Source: a virus. Taken from it: a DNA stretch of 47,182 bases. The notes beneath the pieces were generated by a model, which did not search any database, was not told the DNA's origin, and saw nothing but the letters and a program-made list of their open reading frames with translations. The position numbers were made by a program, and so were the translations under genes. The stretch is from the IMG/VR virus record IMGVR_UViG_3300019124_000041, positions 1-47,182 of that record; one strand, given 5' to 3'. This document shows, piece after piece, positions 30,154 through 37,301 of this stretch. The first letter of the stretch is position 1. Each line of letters begins with the position of its first letter.

Positions 30154-30987
30154 TTAATCCCCATCCGGAAGATCAAGGATCTGGTGAAGGTTCGTTACGC
30201 GATAAGCAACGGGTCGGCCATTGCGCCGCTCAACATTAACGTCCACAACAAACCCGAGCTTGAATACGTTTTCGTCTTGGAACGCCTGCTTGATGCTACG
30301 TTCAGCCATTTCCGAGGCATAGATCACGGGGAGCGGCTTAGTGCTCACTTTCTCAATGACCGCAGCCTCTCCTGTTCTCTTGCCAACTCCGGATACCGAC
30401 TTAGCTGGCCGCTCGAAAAGCATAAGGGCTCGTGGCTCATCCACGCCCTCCTTGCTATCTAGGGTTCGTCTTTGATCCTCAATCGTACGAACGGCGGTTC
30501 TAGCCTCCTGGGACGTGAAGCTCATAATCAGCTCTCGCCTTTCACCATCCTCCTTGAAAACCACTGTTTCAAGTTTGGCACTCCCGTTCGGATCGGTCGC
30601 GACAGCGGTAATTGTATTGGTGACGTGATCAAGTTGAGTCTTCGTGGCTTTCTCCAGCCACTGGCCGGTCACAAAGTTTCTAATCCGCTTGCTGAATATC
30701 GCCCCAAAGCCAAGAACGATCAGTGCGTTATCCATGTACCCGACCATATCGGGGATCGTTGGCACTAGATCAGCGATGATTGACCCAGCTCTGACTTCCC
30801 GCACATAGAGGTTCGCGGTCCCGCGCATCTCCGGATGTTCGGCTTTGAGGAAGTCATCAAACATGCCTGAAAGGCCCGCAAAGACCTTTGCGAACTCTTC
30901 AATTTCGACCGGCTCTTTAAGGTCGAGCGTCAGGGACAGATAGGCGCGGCTCTTTTTCACAGCTTGAGAATAACTAACCCGCGTCAC
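30154..30987 (-). CDS. Unrecognised 277-residue protein with one membrane segment
   Basis: GTG start at 30987 with AGG 6 bases upstream. The N-terminal part is soluble (LSLTLDLKEPVEIEEFAKVF); then NLYVREVRAGSIIADLVPT leads into a single hydrophobic helix (about 82-100). The C-terminal 170 residues are soluble and beta/alpha. The GSI-I-ADLVP entry to a membrane helix recalls small membrane-anchored conflict proteins, but I cannot name a family. It ends in a strong terminator and sits beside a toxin-antitoxin pair in a cargo island, so superinfection exclusion or defence is possible. Confidence 0.6.
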   Translation of the reverse strand: MTRVSYSQAVKKSRAYLSLTLDLKEPVEIEEFAKVFAGLSGMFDDFLKAEHPEMRGTANLYVREVRAGSIIADLVPTIPDMVGYMDNALIVLGFGAIFSKRIRNFVTGQWLEKATKTQLDHVTNTITAVATDPNGSAKLETVVFKEDGERRELIMSFTSQEARTAVRTIEDQRRTLDSKEGVDEPRALMLFERPAKSVSGVGKRTGEAAVIEKVSTKPLPVIYASEMAERSIKQAFQDENVFKLGFVVDVNVERRNGRPVAYRVTNLHQILDLPDGD

Positions 30988-31043
30988 TTGTCACCTGCCT
31001 AGCACGAGTTTGGTGAACGCGCCGCATAGCACCTCGTTGGGCG

Positions 31044-31700
31044 TCATTCCGCGGCTTCCAGCAGATCAACCTCGTCCAGCTTCAACTTCGCCTTCGTCAC
31101 ACCACCGAGAAAGTCGATCAGCACCTCAATACGGCCGCCCGATTGGACCTTCTGCACCACGGCCTGAAGGCCAGTCATGGCGCCGGCGAGAAGGCTGACC
31201 CGAGCACCAGGGCGACACTTGGCCTTGAGCGACTTCTTTCGTGCCTTCTCCTCCTCTTCCCGCTTGATGTGGTCGAACTCCCCTTCACGCTCCCGCTCGC
31301 GCAGGATCTCAAGACGTTTGTGGTGAACTTTGAGAGGCTCACCTTCAAACCTGACGACCTTCTCAACCCCATCGATGCCGCGGAGCTTGTAGAGGTCTTG
31401 CCCGCCTTCCTGGCCGTAGGCCCGGACCCCGAGGAACAGGTACCGCGGCAGAAGCGGGTTTTCGGTCTCTACCTTCCTGCGAGAGCGTATGACGTATTTC
31501 CGTTCCACCGGCAGATAGGTCTGGTATCCAGCGCGACGGAGACCGAGCTGCGCCCTCCTCTCGCACTTGGGATTGCAGACGACGACGAACCAGGTGAAGC
31601 CCTCGAACGTCATCGGAGGCGTGTGGTCGATGATAGGCGAGCGGAAGAAGTGAGCCTGACCGGGAGAGGCAGACAGGGCGAGGCGGGGGAGGTTCGTCAT
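31044..31700 (-). CDS. Phage NusG paralogue (NGN plus KOW domain), possible antiterminator
   Basis: 218 residues; the start at 31700 overlaps the previous stop by 4 bases, and an internal ATG at 31613 is possible. The NGN domain begins at TWFVVVCNPKCERRAQLGLR and runs through TYLPVERKYVIRSRRK, PLLPRYLFLGV and the ILRE helix. The KOW domain is at about 165-210 (CRPGARVSLLAGAMTGLQA, then VLIDFLGGVTKAKL). NusG-type proteins bind RNA polymerase and can make it read through terminators. It is the last core early gene before the late operon, like lambda Q. Confidence 0.87.
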   Translation of the reverse strand: MTNLPRLALSASPGQAHFFRSPIIDHTPPMTFEGFTWFVVVCNPKCERRAQLGLRRAGYQTYLPVERKYVIRSRRKVETENPLLPRYLFLGVRAYGQEGGQDLYKLRGIDGVEKVVRFEGEPLKVHHKRLEILREREREGEFDHIKREEEEKARKKSLKAKCRPGARVSLLAGAMTGLQAVVQKVQSGGRIEVLIDFLGGVTKAKLKLDEVDLLEAAE

Positions 31701-32044
31701 GCTGCCGTCCGTCCGTTGTGGCGTGTATGGGCGAGGAGCTCAGAGGGCGTCATTCCGCTATGCCGCTTGCATATGCGGTAGACATGGGCACGAGAGATGC
31801 CGAGCCGCTCCTTGATGACGGTGGCGGAGAGCCCCTGTTCAAGGAGCCGGATCACCTTGGCATGGTCGTGCTCAGCTGGTCGCCCTGCTCTCGCCTTCAC
31901 TGGAATGTCGTCAGTGTAGCGGGAAACGGTCGACTTGCAGATGTCGAACTCGCAAGCGATGTCGAACAGCGAGGCTCCATTCCATTTCGCCTTTCGGATC
32001 TTTCGAACGACGTCACGAGGAAGAGCTTCCGGAAACCTCTTCAT
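31697..32044 (-). CDS. Double helix-turn-helix DNA-binding regulator
   Basis: 115 residues with two HTH motifs: ASLFDIACEFDICKSTVSRYTD (about 25-46) and LSATVIKERLGISRAHVYRICK (about 72-93), joined by a basic linker with ARAGRPAEHD. The arrangement is like recombinase/transposase-type DNA-binding parts without a catalytic domain. It likely regulates transcription and is coupled on both sides by 4-base overlaps. Confidence 0.7.
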   Translation of the reverse strand: MKRFPEALPRDVVRKIRKAKWNGASLFDIACEFDICKSTVSRYTDDIPVKARAGRPAEHDHAKVIRLLEQGLSATVIKERLGISRAHVYRICKRHSGMTPSELLAHTRHNGRTAA

Positions 32045-32265
32045 GCCGCGGCCCTCGGCTTCATACCGTTGAGGATCTTGGCGAGTTCGGGTCCAATCAC
32101 GACCGGGTTGTTGGCCTCTGCCTTCAGGCGTTCCAGCGTCTCGAATGGCGTCTCTTTCGGTTTGGCAGCTTCCTTGGTGTTCATCTCCGGCCTCACAACC
32201 TCTTCCCAGAACCGGATTGCGCGGGCTCGCTGCTCGGGTGTCGCTTGATCATTCGGCTGCTGCAT
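32041..32265 (-). CDS. Small hypothetical early protein
   Basis: 74 residues, charged and helical (PEQRARAIRFWEEVVRPEMN), with no domain recognised. It overlaps the putative helicase-loader gene by 17 bases and the double-HTH gene by 4, so it is translated as part of the early operon. Confidence 0.6.
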   Translation of the reverse strand: MQQPNDQATPEQRARAIRFWEEVVRPEMNTKEAAKPKETPFETLERLKAEANNPVVIGPELAKILNGMKPRAAA

Positions 32266-33031
32266 TCTCGGCCTCCTGCAGTTCGCGCAGCCCGACGAGG
32301 ATGCCCTTGCCTGGGCTCTTCAGGATCCGCGCCTTGCGGGCTTGCTCTTCGGGTGTTTCAGGCCGGCGTTTCGGCTTGCCAGGGCCGCGGTCTTCGGGGC
32401 TCGCCGTTGTCGCGATGTTGTGCATGAGAGCGTCGAGGCGGGCGCGGCGTTCAGCCATCTCCTCTTCGGTCAGCGGCTCATAGCCCTCGGCATCGAGCAC
32501 GAGCTGCAGGCCAACCTTCTGGCCAATGGCGGCAAGCGTCAGGCTCTTCGCGCAATCGTGCAGCACCCTCTCAGGCGGGGGGAACGAAGCATCGTATTCG
32601 CGGCCGATCTCGCCTTTGAGCCAGCGGGCGTAAGCCTCGCGGACGGCCCAAGCCGGGAAGTCGCGCAGCACGATCCGGTAGCCCTCCATGCGAGCCCGCA
32701 TCATGTCATCATCCTGGCGAGCAGTGGCATAGCGGACGATGATGGCGCCGATGGTTGCGTCGATATCCTTGGCAGGCCCTGGCTGCTCCAGCAGCTCAAG
32801 CTCCGCAATCCTACGCTCGATAAACGCCCGCTGCGTCTGGTTCGGCATCGAGGAAGCCGGGAGCGTGACGACCTTTCGGCCATGCGTCCCGATCCGGTAG
32901 GCGTCGTTCTTCCTCAGATCCATGCACTTCTGGTTCAGGCTCATAGCCCATGAGGGCAGCGACTCGAGCCGCGGTGCCTTCGGGTCGAGCGGCGGGATAG
33001 GTTCGACCGTTGCGAGTTGATTGCTGGGCAT
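32249..33031 (-). CDS. Replication accessory protein, putative helicase loader
   Basis: 260 residues. AGAGGAAAG precedes the ATG at 33031. The middle part (MRARMEGYRIVLRDFPAWAVREAYARWLKGEIG, then ASFPPPERVLHDC) resembles the small helical domain of helicase loaders/organisers of the G39P and DnaI-N type, with the same L-x-D-x-P...W and F-P-P motif. It follows the initiator gene, as P follows O in lambda. It overlaps that gene out of frame by 221 bases. Confidence 0.6.
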   Translation of the reverse strand: MPSNQLATVEPIPPLDPKAPRLESLPSWAMSLNQKCMDLRKNDAYRIGTHGRKVVTLPASSMPNQTQRAFIERRIAELELLEQPGPAKDIDATIGAIIVRYATARQDDDMMRARMEGYRIVLRDFPAWAVREAYARWLKGEIGREYDASFPPPERVLHDCAKSLTLAAIGQKVGLQLVLDAEGYEPLTEEEMAERRARLDALMHNIATTASPEDRGPGKPKRRPETPEEQARKARILKSPGKGILVGLRELQEAENAAAE

Positions 33032-33686
33032 TGGTGCTTTCCTCTTCGTTGCGCTTTTTCCAGCGCAGGACCCATGTTCTCCAGGCTCCGTGCCAGTCGA
33101 CCATCAGGGAGCCGTTTTTCAGGTGGTAGGCGATGAAGGCTTCCCACTCGTGCCAAGCCGCTTTCCCGGTGAGCCCGCGCTCGGCGGCGAACTCCCGGTC
33201 CCGGTCCTCGGGTTTGCGGTCAGGATCGATCGGGGTCTCGTCAGCGATGACCCGAGGCTTGCGACGAGCAGGCTTGGTTTTCGTCGGGAGGGGGCAAGCG
33301 CCGTCAGGCGCGCCTCCCTCTCTCGGAGCGTTAGCGGAGAGAGAGGTTTTAGGGGTTGAGTTATTATATCTTGGGGACCTTTGGAGGAGCGCCGGATTTC
33401 CGTCGTTTCCGTCGACATTTCCGTCGTTTCCGTCGGTCCCCTGGCCTTCCCTATTTCCGTCGTTTCCGTCGGTTTTTCCGTCGCTTTGTGAAGTCTTGGA
33501 CTGACGTGCCTGCACCTTCGCGATCTTCTCCTCGCGATGGTTCTCGTAATAGCGGCGGTCACGAAGCTGACGCTTGGTAAGGGCCGGTTGAGATGCTGCT
33601 TCGATGCGTTCAAGAGCGGCCACGAGTGCCTCGCCTTCGAGACCTGCAGCCATGAGTTCGCGAACAACGGCGGAGGTAATGCTCAT
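32811..33686 (-). CDS. Replication initiator-like protein containing the iteron origin
   Basis: 291 residues; the ATG at 33686 overlaps the HNH stop (ATGA) with GAGGA 9 bases upstream. A charged N-terminal part (KRQLRDRRYYENHREEKIAK) leads to a low-complexity segment of Asp-Gly-Asn repeats made by the iterons. The C-terminal domain has WHEWEAFIAYHLKNGS and DWHGAWRTWVLRWKKR, the W-x-x-F...W-x-x-W pattern of DnaT-like and phage replisome organiser C-termini. Likely an O-type initiator that binds its own gene. Confidence 0.7.
   Translation of the reverse strand: MSITSAVVRELMAAGLEGEALVAALERIEAASQPALTKRQLRDRRYYENHREEKIAKVQARQSKTSQSDGKTDGNDGNREGQGTDGNDGNVDGNDGNPALLQRSPRYNNSTPKTSLSANAPREGGAPDGACPLPTKTKPARRKPRVIADETPIDPDRKPEDRDREFAAERGLTGKAAWHEWEAFIAYHLKNGSLMVDWHGAWRTWVLRWKKRNEEESTNAQQSTRNGRTYPAARPEGTAARVAALMGYEPEPEVHGSEEERRLPDRDAWPKGRHAPGFLDAEPDAAGVYRA
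33397..33483 (+). repeat. Seven 9-bp iterons (TTTCCGTCG): candidate replication origin
   Basis: Exact TTTCCGTCG copies start at 33397, 33406, 33418, 33427, 33454, 33463 and 33475. They form adjacent pairs, with pair starts 21 bases apart (33397/33418 and 33454/33475), two helical turns. An AT-rich stretch lies next to them (33357-33371, containing GTTATTATATCTTGG-like sequence). Iterons plus an AT-rich block inside an initiator gene is the lambda ori design. Confidence 0.8.
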
Positions 33687-34042
33687 GACAGCCATTCCTC
33701 TGGCGTGCGGTCGCCTTTGGCCGAGTTGCAAGACTGACAGGCAATGACGATGTTCCCCGGGGCTTCGCTGCCACCCCGCGAGCGAGGGAACACATGGTCA
33801 CGATGGAACGGGCCGCGCGTGGTGCCGCAATAATGGCACTGCTTGGCCTCGCGACGGCTCTGCCGTAGGAGGGGCGCGGCAGCCGCGGCGATGCGATCAA
33901 CGACATACAGGGGGATGTCGAGATCGCGCGCAATCGAGGCATGCGGGCGCCTCATGTTGAGGAAGACGCAGACGGCAATCACATCAGCGCGGCGAAGCGC
34001 AAGGCGATCCGCCAAATCGATCCAACGGTCTTGGCGTCTCAT
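33683..34042 (-). CDS. HNH endonuclease (early operon)
   Basis: 119 residues. The C-terminal HNH domain has CHYC, HRDHVFPRSRGG and NIVIACQSCNSAKGDRTPEEW with all metal-binding Cys and catalytic His present. The N-terminal 65 residues hold a possible HTH (ASIARDLDIPLYVVDRI). It may be a homing or packaging-related nuclease. Coupled to the initiator by ATGA. Confidence 0.85.
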   Translation of the reverse strand: MRRQDRWIDLADRLALRRADVIAVCVFLNMRRPHASIARDLDIPLYVVDRIAAAAAPLLRQSRREAKQCHYCGTTRGPFHRDHVFPRSRGGSEAPGNIVIACQSCNSAKGDRTPEEWLS

Positions 34043-34302
34043 GCCGCACCTCGCTTGCTGGCGATGAAGGCGCGAACCTCTTCTTCGTTGGCCTTGAGCC
34101 AGCGGAGGGTTTCGACGGCAGCCTCAAGCGCCGGCTGAGACCGGAGGGTGTTGAGGCGGTCCAGTTCGATCGTCTGGCGCTCGCTGTCCTTCAGGCGGTC
34201 GCTCTGAAGGCGGCGCTCTGATGCTTCCAAGAAGCCACGACGCGAGAGCATGTCGCATGCGACAGCATCGATCTGGGCATCAAGAGAGGGCTTTTCGCTC
34301 AT
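34039..34302 (-). CDS. Small helical early protein
   Basis: 87 residues, almost entirely charged helix (RRLQSDRLKDSERQTIELDRL), likely a coiled coil. The ATG at 34302 overlaps the RuvC-like stop. Function unknown. Longer readings to 34482 come from the RuvC-like gene and are rejected. Confidence 0.6.
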   Translation of the reverse strand: MSEKPSLDAQIDAVACDMLSRRGFLEASERRLQSDRLKDSERQTIELDRLNTLRSQPALEAAVETLRWLKANEEEVRAFIASKRGAA

Positions 34303-34784
34303 GGCGTAACCCTCGGCTGAATGTCTCGGAACATCGTCTCGGCGGCATAGCGGGCGATGAGAGCGGCCTCGGCCCTGCCGTGGTCCTTCTTGCGGGAGAA
34401 GCATGTCGCTGCCGGCCAGAGACGGGTTGCAAGCGCCCTCGCCTCTTCCTTGTCGGACGACAGGCGGAAGTGCTTCTTCCACTTGCCGGGGGTGACAAGG
34501 TGCATGGGGATGAAGGCGGCACCGATGACGCCGCGGACCAGGCCATACGCGACACCGAACTTGAACGTGGATGAGACGCCCTGCTTCGGCATAGCGCCAA
34601 CCAGTTCGACCATCGCAAGAGCCGGTCTCGCCTCCTCCAGCCGGCGCGCCAGAGCAGCCGGATTGATCGACCCGTCAACGGTCGGCACGTCCTCGGCAAT
34701 GATCATGTGAGGAGCGGACGGCCAGTAGAGGGCGATTGCGCCGGATGAACCGGGGTCGACACCGAGGATGCAAATATCGCTCAT
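34299..34784 (-). CDS. RuvC-like Holliday junction resolvase
   Basis: 161 residues with an RNase H fold pattern: ILGVDPGSSGAIAL (Asp10), then AMVELVGAMPKQGVSSTFKFG (Glu60), then KKDHGRAEAALIA (Asp134 and Glu139). These acidic residues bind two metals in RuvC-type resolvases. It likely resolves branched replication or recombination products before packaging. The initial MSD...GVDPG start is well placed. Confidence 0.88.
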   Translation of the reverse strand: MSDICILGVDPGSSGAIALYWPSAPHMIIAEDVPTVDGSINPAALARRLEEARPALAMVELVGAMPKQGVSSTFKFGVAYGLVRGVIGAAFIPMHLVTPGKWKKHFRLSSDKEEARALATRLWPAATCFSRKKDHGRAEAALIARYAAETMFRDIQPRVTP

Positions 34785-34786
34785 GC

Positions 34787-35065
34787 TCAGTCCTCACGCG
34801 CATGCGCATGCGTACGTGAGGCGTCCTCGTAGGCCTGCAGGTACAGGTCACGGATCGTCTCGCGTTCGGAGAGCTTCTCGGGATCCTTCTGCATCTTGCG
34901 GATGCGTGCGATGGCATCGCCCAAGGCAGTCTTGTCGAAGCCCATAGCCTTGGCCTCGGCATAGACGCTCTTGATGTCTTCCTTGATCTGGTCCTCTTCG
35001 GACTTCAGGCGCAGGATGCGGTCCATGAAGGAGGCGACCGGCTCAACGTTCGATCCGTCGCTCAT
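34787..35065 (-). CDS. GapR-like DUF2312 protein
   Basis: 92 residues. The pattern FMDRILRLKSEEDQIKEDIKSVYAEAKAMGFD, then ALGDAIARIRKMQ and an acidic REETIRDLYLQAYE-type helix is the DUF2312 family, of which Caulobacter GapR is a member. GapR encircles overtwisted DNA ahead of replication forks and is nearly confined to alphaproteobacteria and their phages. A phage copy in the replication operon may support its own fork. Confidence 0.75.
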   Translation of the reverse strand: MSDGSNVEPVASFMDRILRLKSEEDQIKEDIKSVYAEAKAMGFDKTALGDAIARIRKMQKDPEKLSERETIRDLYLQAYEDASRTHAHARED

Positions 35066-35364
35066 GCTGCAGCCTTTCCGGTCTTGAGGGTGCGGTAGAC
35101 CGCGGAATGTGCGCAGCCGAGACGCGCGGCGATCTGGCGATAGTTGAGGCCCTGGTCCTGAAGCGCCTTGCAGACGTTGAAGGCGATCTTCTTTCGAGGC
35201 CCACGCTTAAGAGGGCCGAAGGGGAGCTGAATGCCCTTGATGCGCTCGTGGACAGCTCCCCTGCCCTTCACCTTTGCAAGCGCCTGGATTTCACTGATGC
35301 TGTGACCTTTGGCGCGAAGGGCTTTGATGGTGGCGATGGTCTCGTCAGGAAGACGGCGGCTCAT
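35062..35364 (-). CDS. HTH DNA-binding protein
   Basis: 100 residues. One HTH near the start (ETIATIKALRAKGHSISEIQALAKV) and a second near the end (LQDQGLNYRQIAARLGCAHSAVYRTL). It is basic, small and coupled by ATGA overlaps. It may be an early regulator. Confidence 0.7.
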   Translation of the reverse strand: MSRRLPDETIATIKALRAKGHSISEIQALAKVKGRGAVHERIKGIQLPFGPLKRGPRKKIAFNVCKALQDQGLNYRQIAARLGCAHSAVYRTLKTGKAAA

Positions 35365-35864
35365 GCTGCACCCCCATTCCGGCGCATCGGCACCGGGGCA
35401 CTCAGATCGCGCTTGGCGTCCCGCCTGAACTCGGCAATTTCGATCTGCAGCTGCGCGGCAAGAGACTCCAGCTGCACCAGCTCCACGGCATCAATGCCGT
35501 CCCTGCGGGCTTCCTGCAGCTTCACCATCAGAGCGCATGCAGCGCGGGTCAGATCGGTGGCATGCTCGTCGTAATCCGCTTCTTGCTTGAGGGAGCGATC
35601 ACGCGGAACGAGGTCGCAATCGTGCAGGTCTGCCAGGATGCGAGTGACGATGGGCGCGTTGGCCTTCGCCTCCAGATCGGCAATCACGTCGACCGGAGCG
35701 TTGGTCGTCTCGTGCGGGCTGCCATAGCGGGACAGGCGAGCCGGATCCACGCGGGTTACTTCAGCGGCCGCCTTCGGGCCGCCGACCTCTGGATGCTTGA
35801 TCAGCTCGTCTTGCGCCTTCTTCAGGCGGTCGTAATCGATGCGGGCGAGATAACGAGAGTTCAT
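35361..35864 (-). CDS. Regulatory protein, possibly CII/CP76-like
   Basis: 167 residues. The sequence LKKAQDELIKHPEVGGPKAAAEVTRVDPARLSRYGSP contains a helical DNA-binding-like stretch, followed by PVDVIADLEAKANAPIVTRILADL, the sort of segment seen in phage CII (CP76-type) regulators. The C-terminal half is helical. Position right after Cro fits CII. Assignment is tentative. Confidence 0.55.
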   Translation of the reverse strand: MNSRYLARIDYDRLKKAQDELIKHPEVGGPKAAAEVTRVDPARLSRYGSPHETTNAPVDVIADLEAKANAPIVTRILADLHDCDLVPRDRSLKQEADYDEHATDLTRAACALMVKLQEARRDGIDAVELVQLESLAAQLQIEIAEFRRDAKRDLSAPVPMRRNGGAA

Positions 35865-36157
35865 GCCACGTTCTCAGGAATAATTGCGATGACGATGGAC
35901 AGGAGGAGTGCGAAAACAGCAGCCGTAGCGAGGGGGCTGAAACGATGGGTGACAGCAAAGACAGCAAGGCGAAGGGAGCCAGCGATAGACAGGTGCGCGC
36001 TCACATTCGCCGCGTGCTGAAGCAGCTGTTGCCGAAGGGTGGAGAGAAGAAGAAAGGCGCGGGCGACCAGAGGGAACGGTTGCACGAGGTCGCCCGCGCA
36101 GGTGCCATCAGCCAGGGAGGAAGAGCTGATGGAGGCATGGAGATGAGGAACCATCAC
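35861..36157 (-). CDS. Small membrane protein downstream of Cro
   Basis: 98 residues. ATGA overlaps at both ends (with Cro and with the CII-like gene) support it as real. It has a moderately hydrophobic middle and a C-terminal TM segment (SPLATAAVFALLLSIVIAII). Unrecognised. An open frame on the other strand here is considered a shadow. Confidence 0.5.
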   Translation of the reverse strand: MMVPHLHASISSSSLADGTCAGDLVQPFPLVARAFLLLSTLRQQLLQHAANVSAHLSIAGSLRLAVFAVTHRFSPLATAAVFALLLSIVIAIIPENVA

Positions 36158-36384
36158 GCGGCCTCCGAAAAAGGTGGGAGGAAGTCTTCCGCTGTGAGCT
36201 TGAGCCCGTGTTTTTTGGCATAGGCCAAGAGCTTCGGATGATGCCGCTGAGGAATGAGGCCCCCAGTACCGCCGCGAGCCCTTGGGTGCTGCCAGCGATA
36301 TGGAGCTGTGTAAGAGGTGCCTGTGATCTCGCTGACCACAGCCTCGCCACCTAGGAGTTTGATGATGCTGCAGGCTGGTTCCAT
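36154..36384 (-). CDS. Cro-like/YdaS-type HTH regulator
   Basis: 76 residues. It begins MEPACSIIKLLGGEAVVSEITGTSYTAPYRWQ, a YdaS/Cro-type HTH; the C-terminus is a helix (PKLLAYAKKHGLKL). It is divergent from the CI gene with 91 bases between, the standard lysis/lysogeny switch. It opens the long leftward early operon. Confidence 0.85.
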   Translation of the reverse strand: MEPACSIIKLLGGEAVVSEITGTSYTAPYRWQHPRARGGTGGLIPQRHHPKLLAYAKKHGLKLTAEDFLPPFSEAA

Positions 36385-36390
36385 GCCCGC

Positions 36391-36434
36391 ATATTCTGAT
36401 TTTCCGAAATTCGGGTCAAGCGAAATTTCGGATT
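36391..36434. promoter_or_regulatory. CI/Cro operator-promoter region
   Basis: TTCTGATTTTCCGAAAT (36394-36410) is followed by the palindromic GCGAAATTTCGG (36421-36432). On the minus strand a -35 TTGACC (36419-36414) faces the cro start. The same 17-bp sequence recurs at 38405, so it is a good candidate for the CI operator. Confidence 0.75.
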
Positions 36435-36475
36435 TTCATAAAAGACAATCTTTCCGGTTTGCAGAAAATAGCGGG

Positions 36476-37216
36476 ATGGATGAGATCGAGTGGATACGCG
36501 AAGGCCTTAAGAAGCCGGGGAAGACCAAGTCCGGCTTAGCGCAAGCCCTTGGGCGAGCGCCGTCAGCTGTCTCTGCCCTTCTAAAAGGTGAGAGGGTACT
36601 AAAGGCCCGAGAGATCCCAAAAATCGAGCAATATCTAGAGGTTAAGGCCCCTAAAGAGCTAATCTCGGAAGCTGTTTACTCGGTGCTCCGGTCGAGGAAT
36701 CCTGATGAGGCCCCCGCTCGTGCCCGCGGGGATGATCTCGAAGAACCCAATGTAGACCTATCGAAAGCGGAGCCCGTCCCAGCTAACCAACGATTCGGCG
36801 GCCCTCGAGATGTTCCGGTCTATGGCACGGCGGTTGGTGGAGGAGACGAGGACGGCGACTTCAGGTTCAACGGTGAGCAGATCGACATGGCGCCTCGGCC
36901 GCCTGGCATTGCTAATCGAAAAGACGTGTTCTGCCTCTATGTCGAGAACGACAGCATGTTCCCTAAATTCGAGCCAGGGGAACGGCTCTACGTGGACCCG
37001 CACCGGAAGCCACGCCAAGGCGAATATGTCGTGGTAGAGCTTCATGGAGAGAGCGAGGGGGAGCCTGGGAAGGGCTATATCAAGCGCCTGGTGAAGCAGA
37101 CCCCTACTCGGCTTGTGGTCTCGCAGTTCAACCCACCGAAGGAACTTGAGTTTGAGGCGGACCGTGTAAAGCGCCTGCTTCGGGTCATCCCTACAGACGA
37201 GTTGCTGGGGGTCTAG
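36476..37216 (+). CDS. CI-like repressor with S24 (LexA-type) domain
   Basis: 246 residues from the ATG at 36476; the reading to 36317 runs into cro and is rejected. N-terminal HTH at about 16-37 (KTKSGLAQALGRAPSAVSALLKG). C-terminal S24 domain with VYVENDSMFP-type motif (Ser160-Met161) and catalytic Lys203 (YIKR). The region where LexA-type proteins have Ala-Gly reads YGTAVGGGDEDG, so cleavage may differ. It keeps lytic promoters off in the lysogen. The ribosome-binding site is weak (GCGGG next to ATG). Confidence 0.92.
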   Translation: MDEIEWIREGLKKPGKTKSGLAQALGRAPSAVSALLKGERVLKAREIPKIEQYLEVKAPKELISEAVYSVLRSRNPDEAPARARGDDLEEPNVDLSKAEPVPANQRFGGPRDVPVYGTAVGGGDEDGDFRFNGEQIDMAPRPPGIANRKDVFCLYVENDSMFPKFEPGERLYVDPHRKPRQGEYVVVELHGESEGEPGKGYIKRLVKQTPTRLVVSQFNPPKELEFEADRVKRLLRVIPTDELLGV

Positions 37217-37301
37217 CCCTCGCGTCCGTGCACGCGCCATGTGGCCTCCCCATCCATCGCCGCCGAGTAGATGAGGGGGCCTTTCTGCTCGACCACGACG
37301 A

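Noticed and set aside
33397-33483. TTTCCGTCG repeats as a CRISPR array
   Set aside because: Units are 9 bp and partly adjacent with no unique spacers of normal size, and they lie in a coding frame; iterons fit better.
35945-36223. Rightward 92-residue frame across the gene downstream of Cro
   Set aside because: The leftward frame is coupled by ATGA at both ends and fits the operon; the rightward one is low complexity and looks like its shadow.
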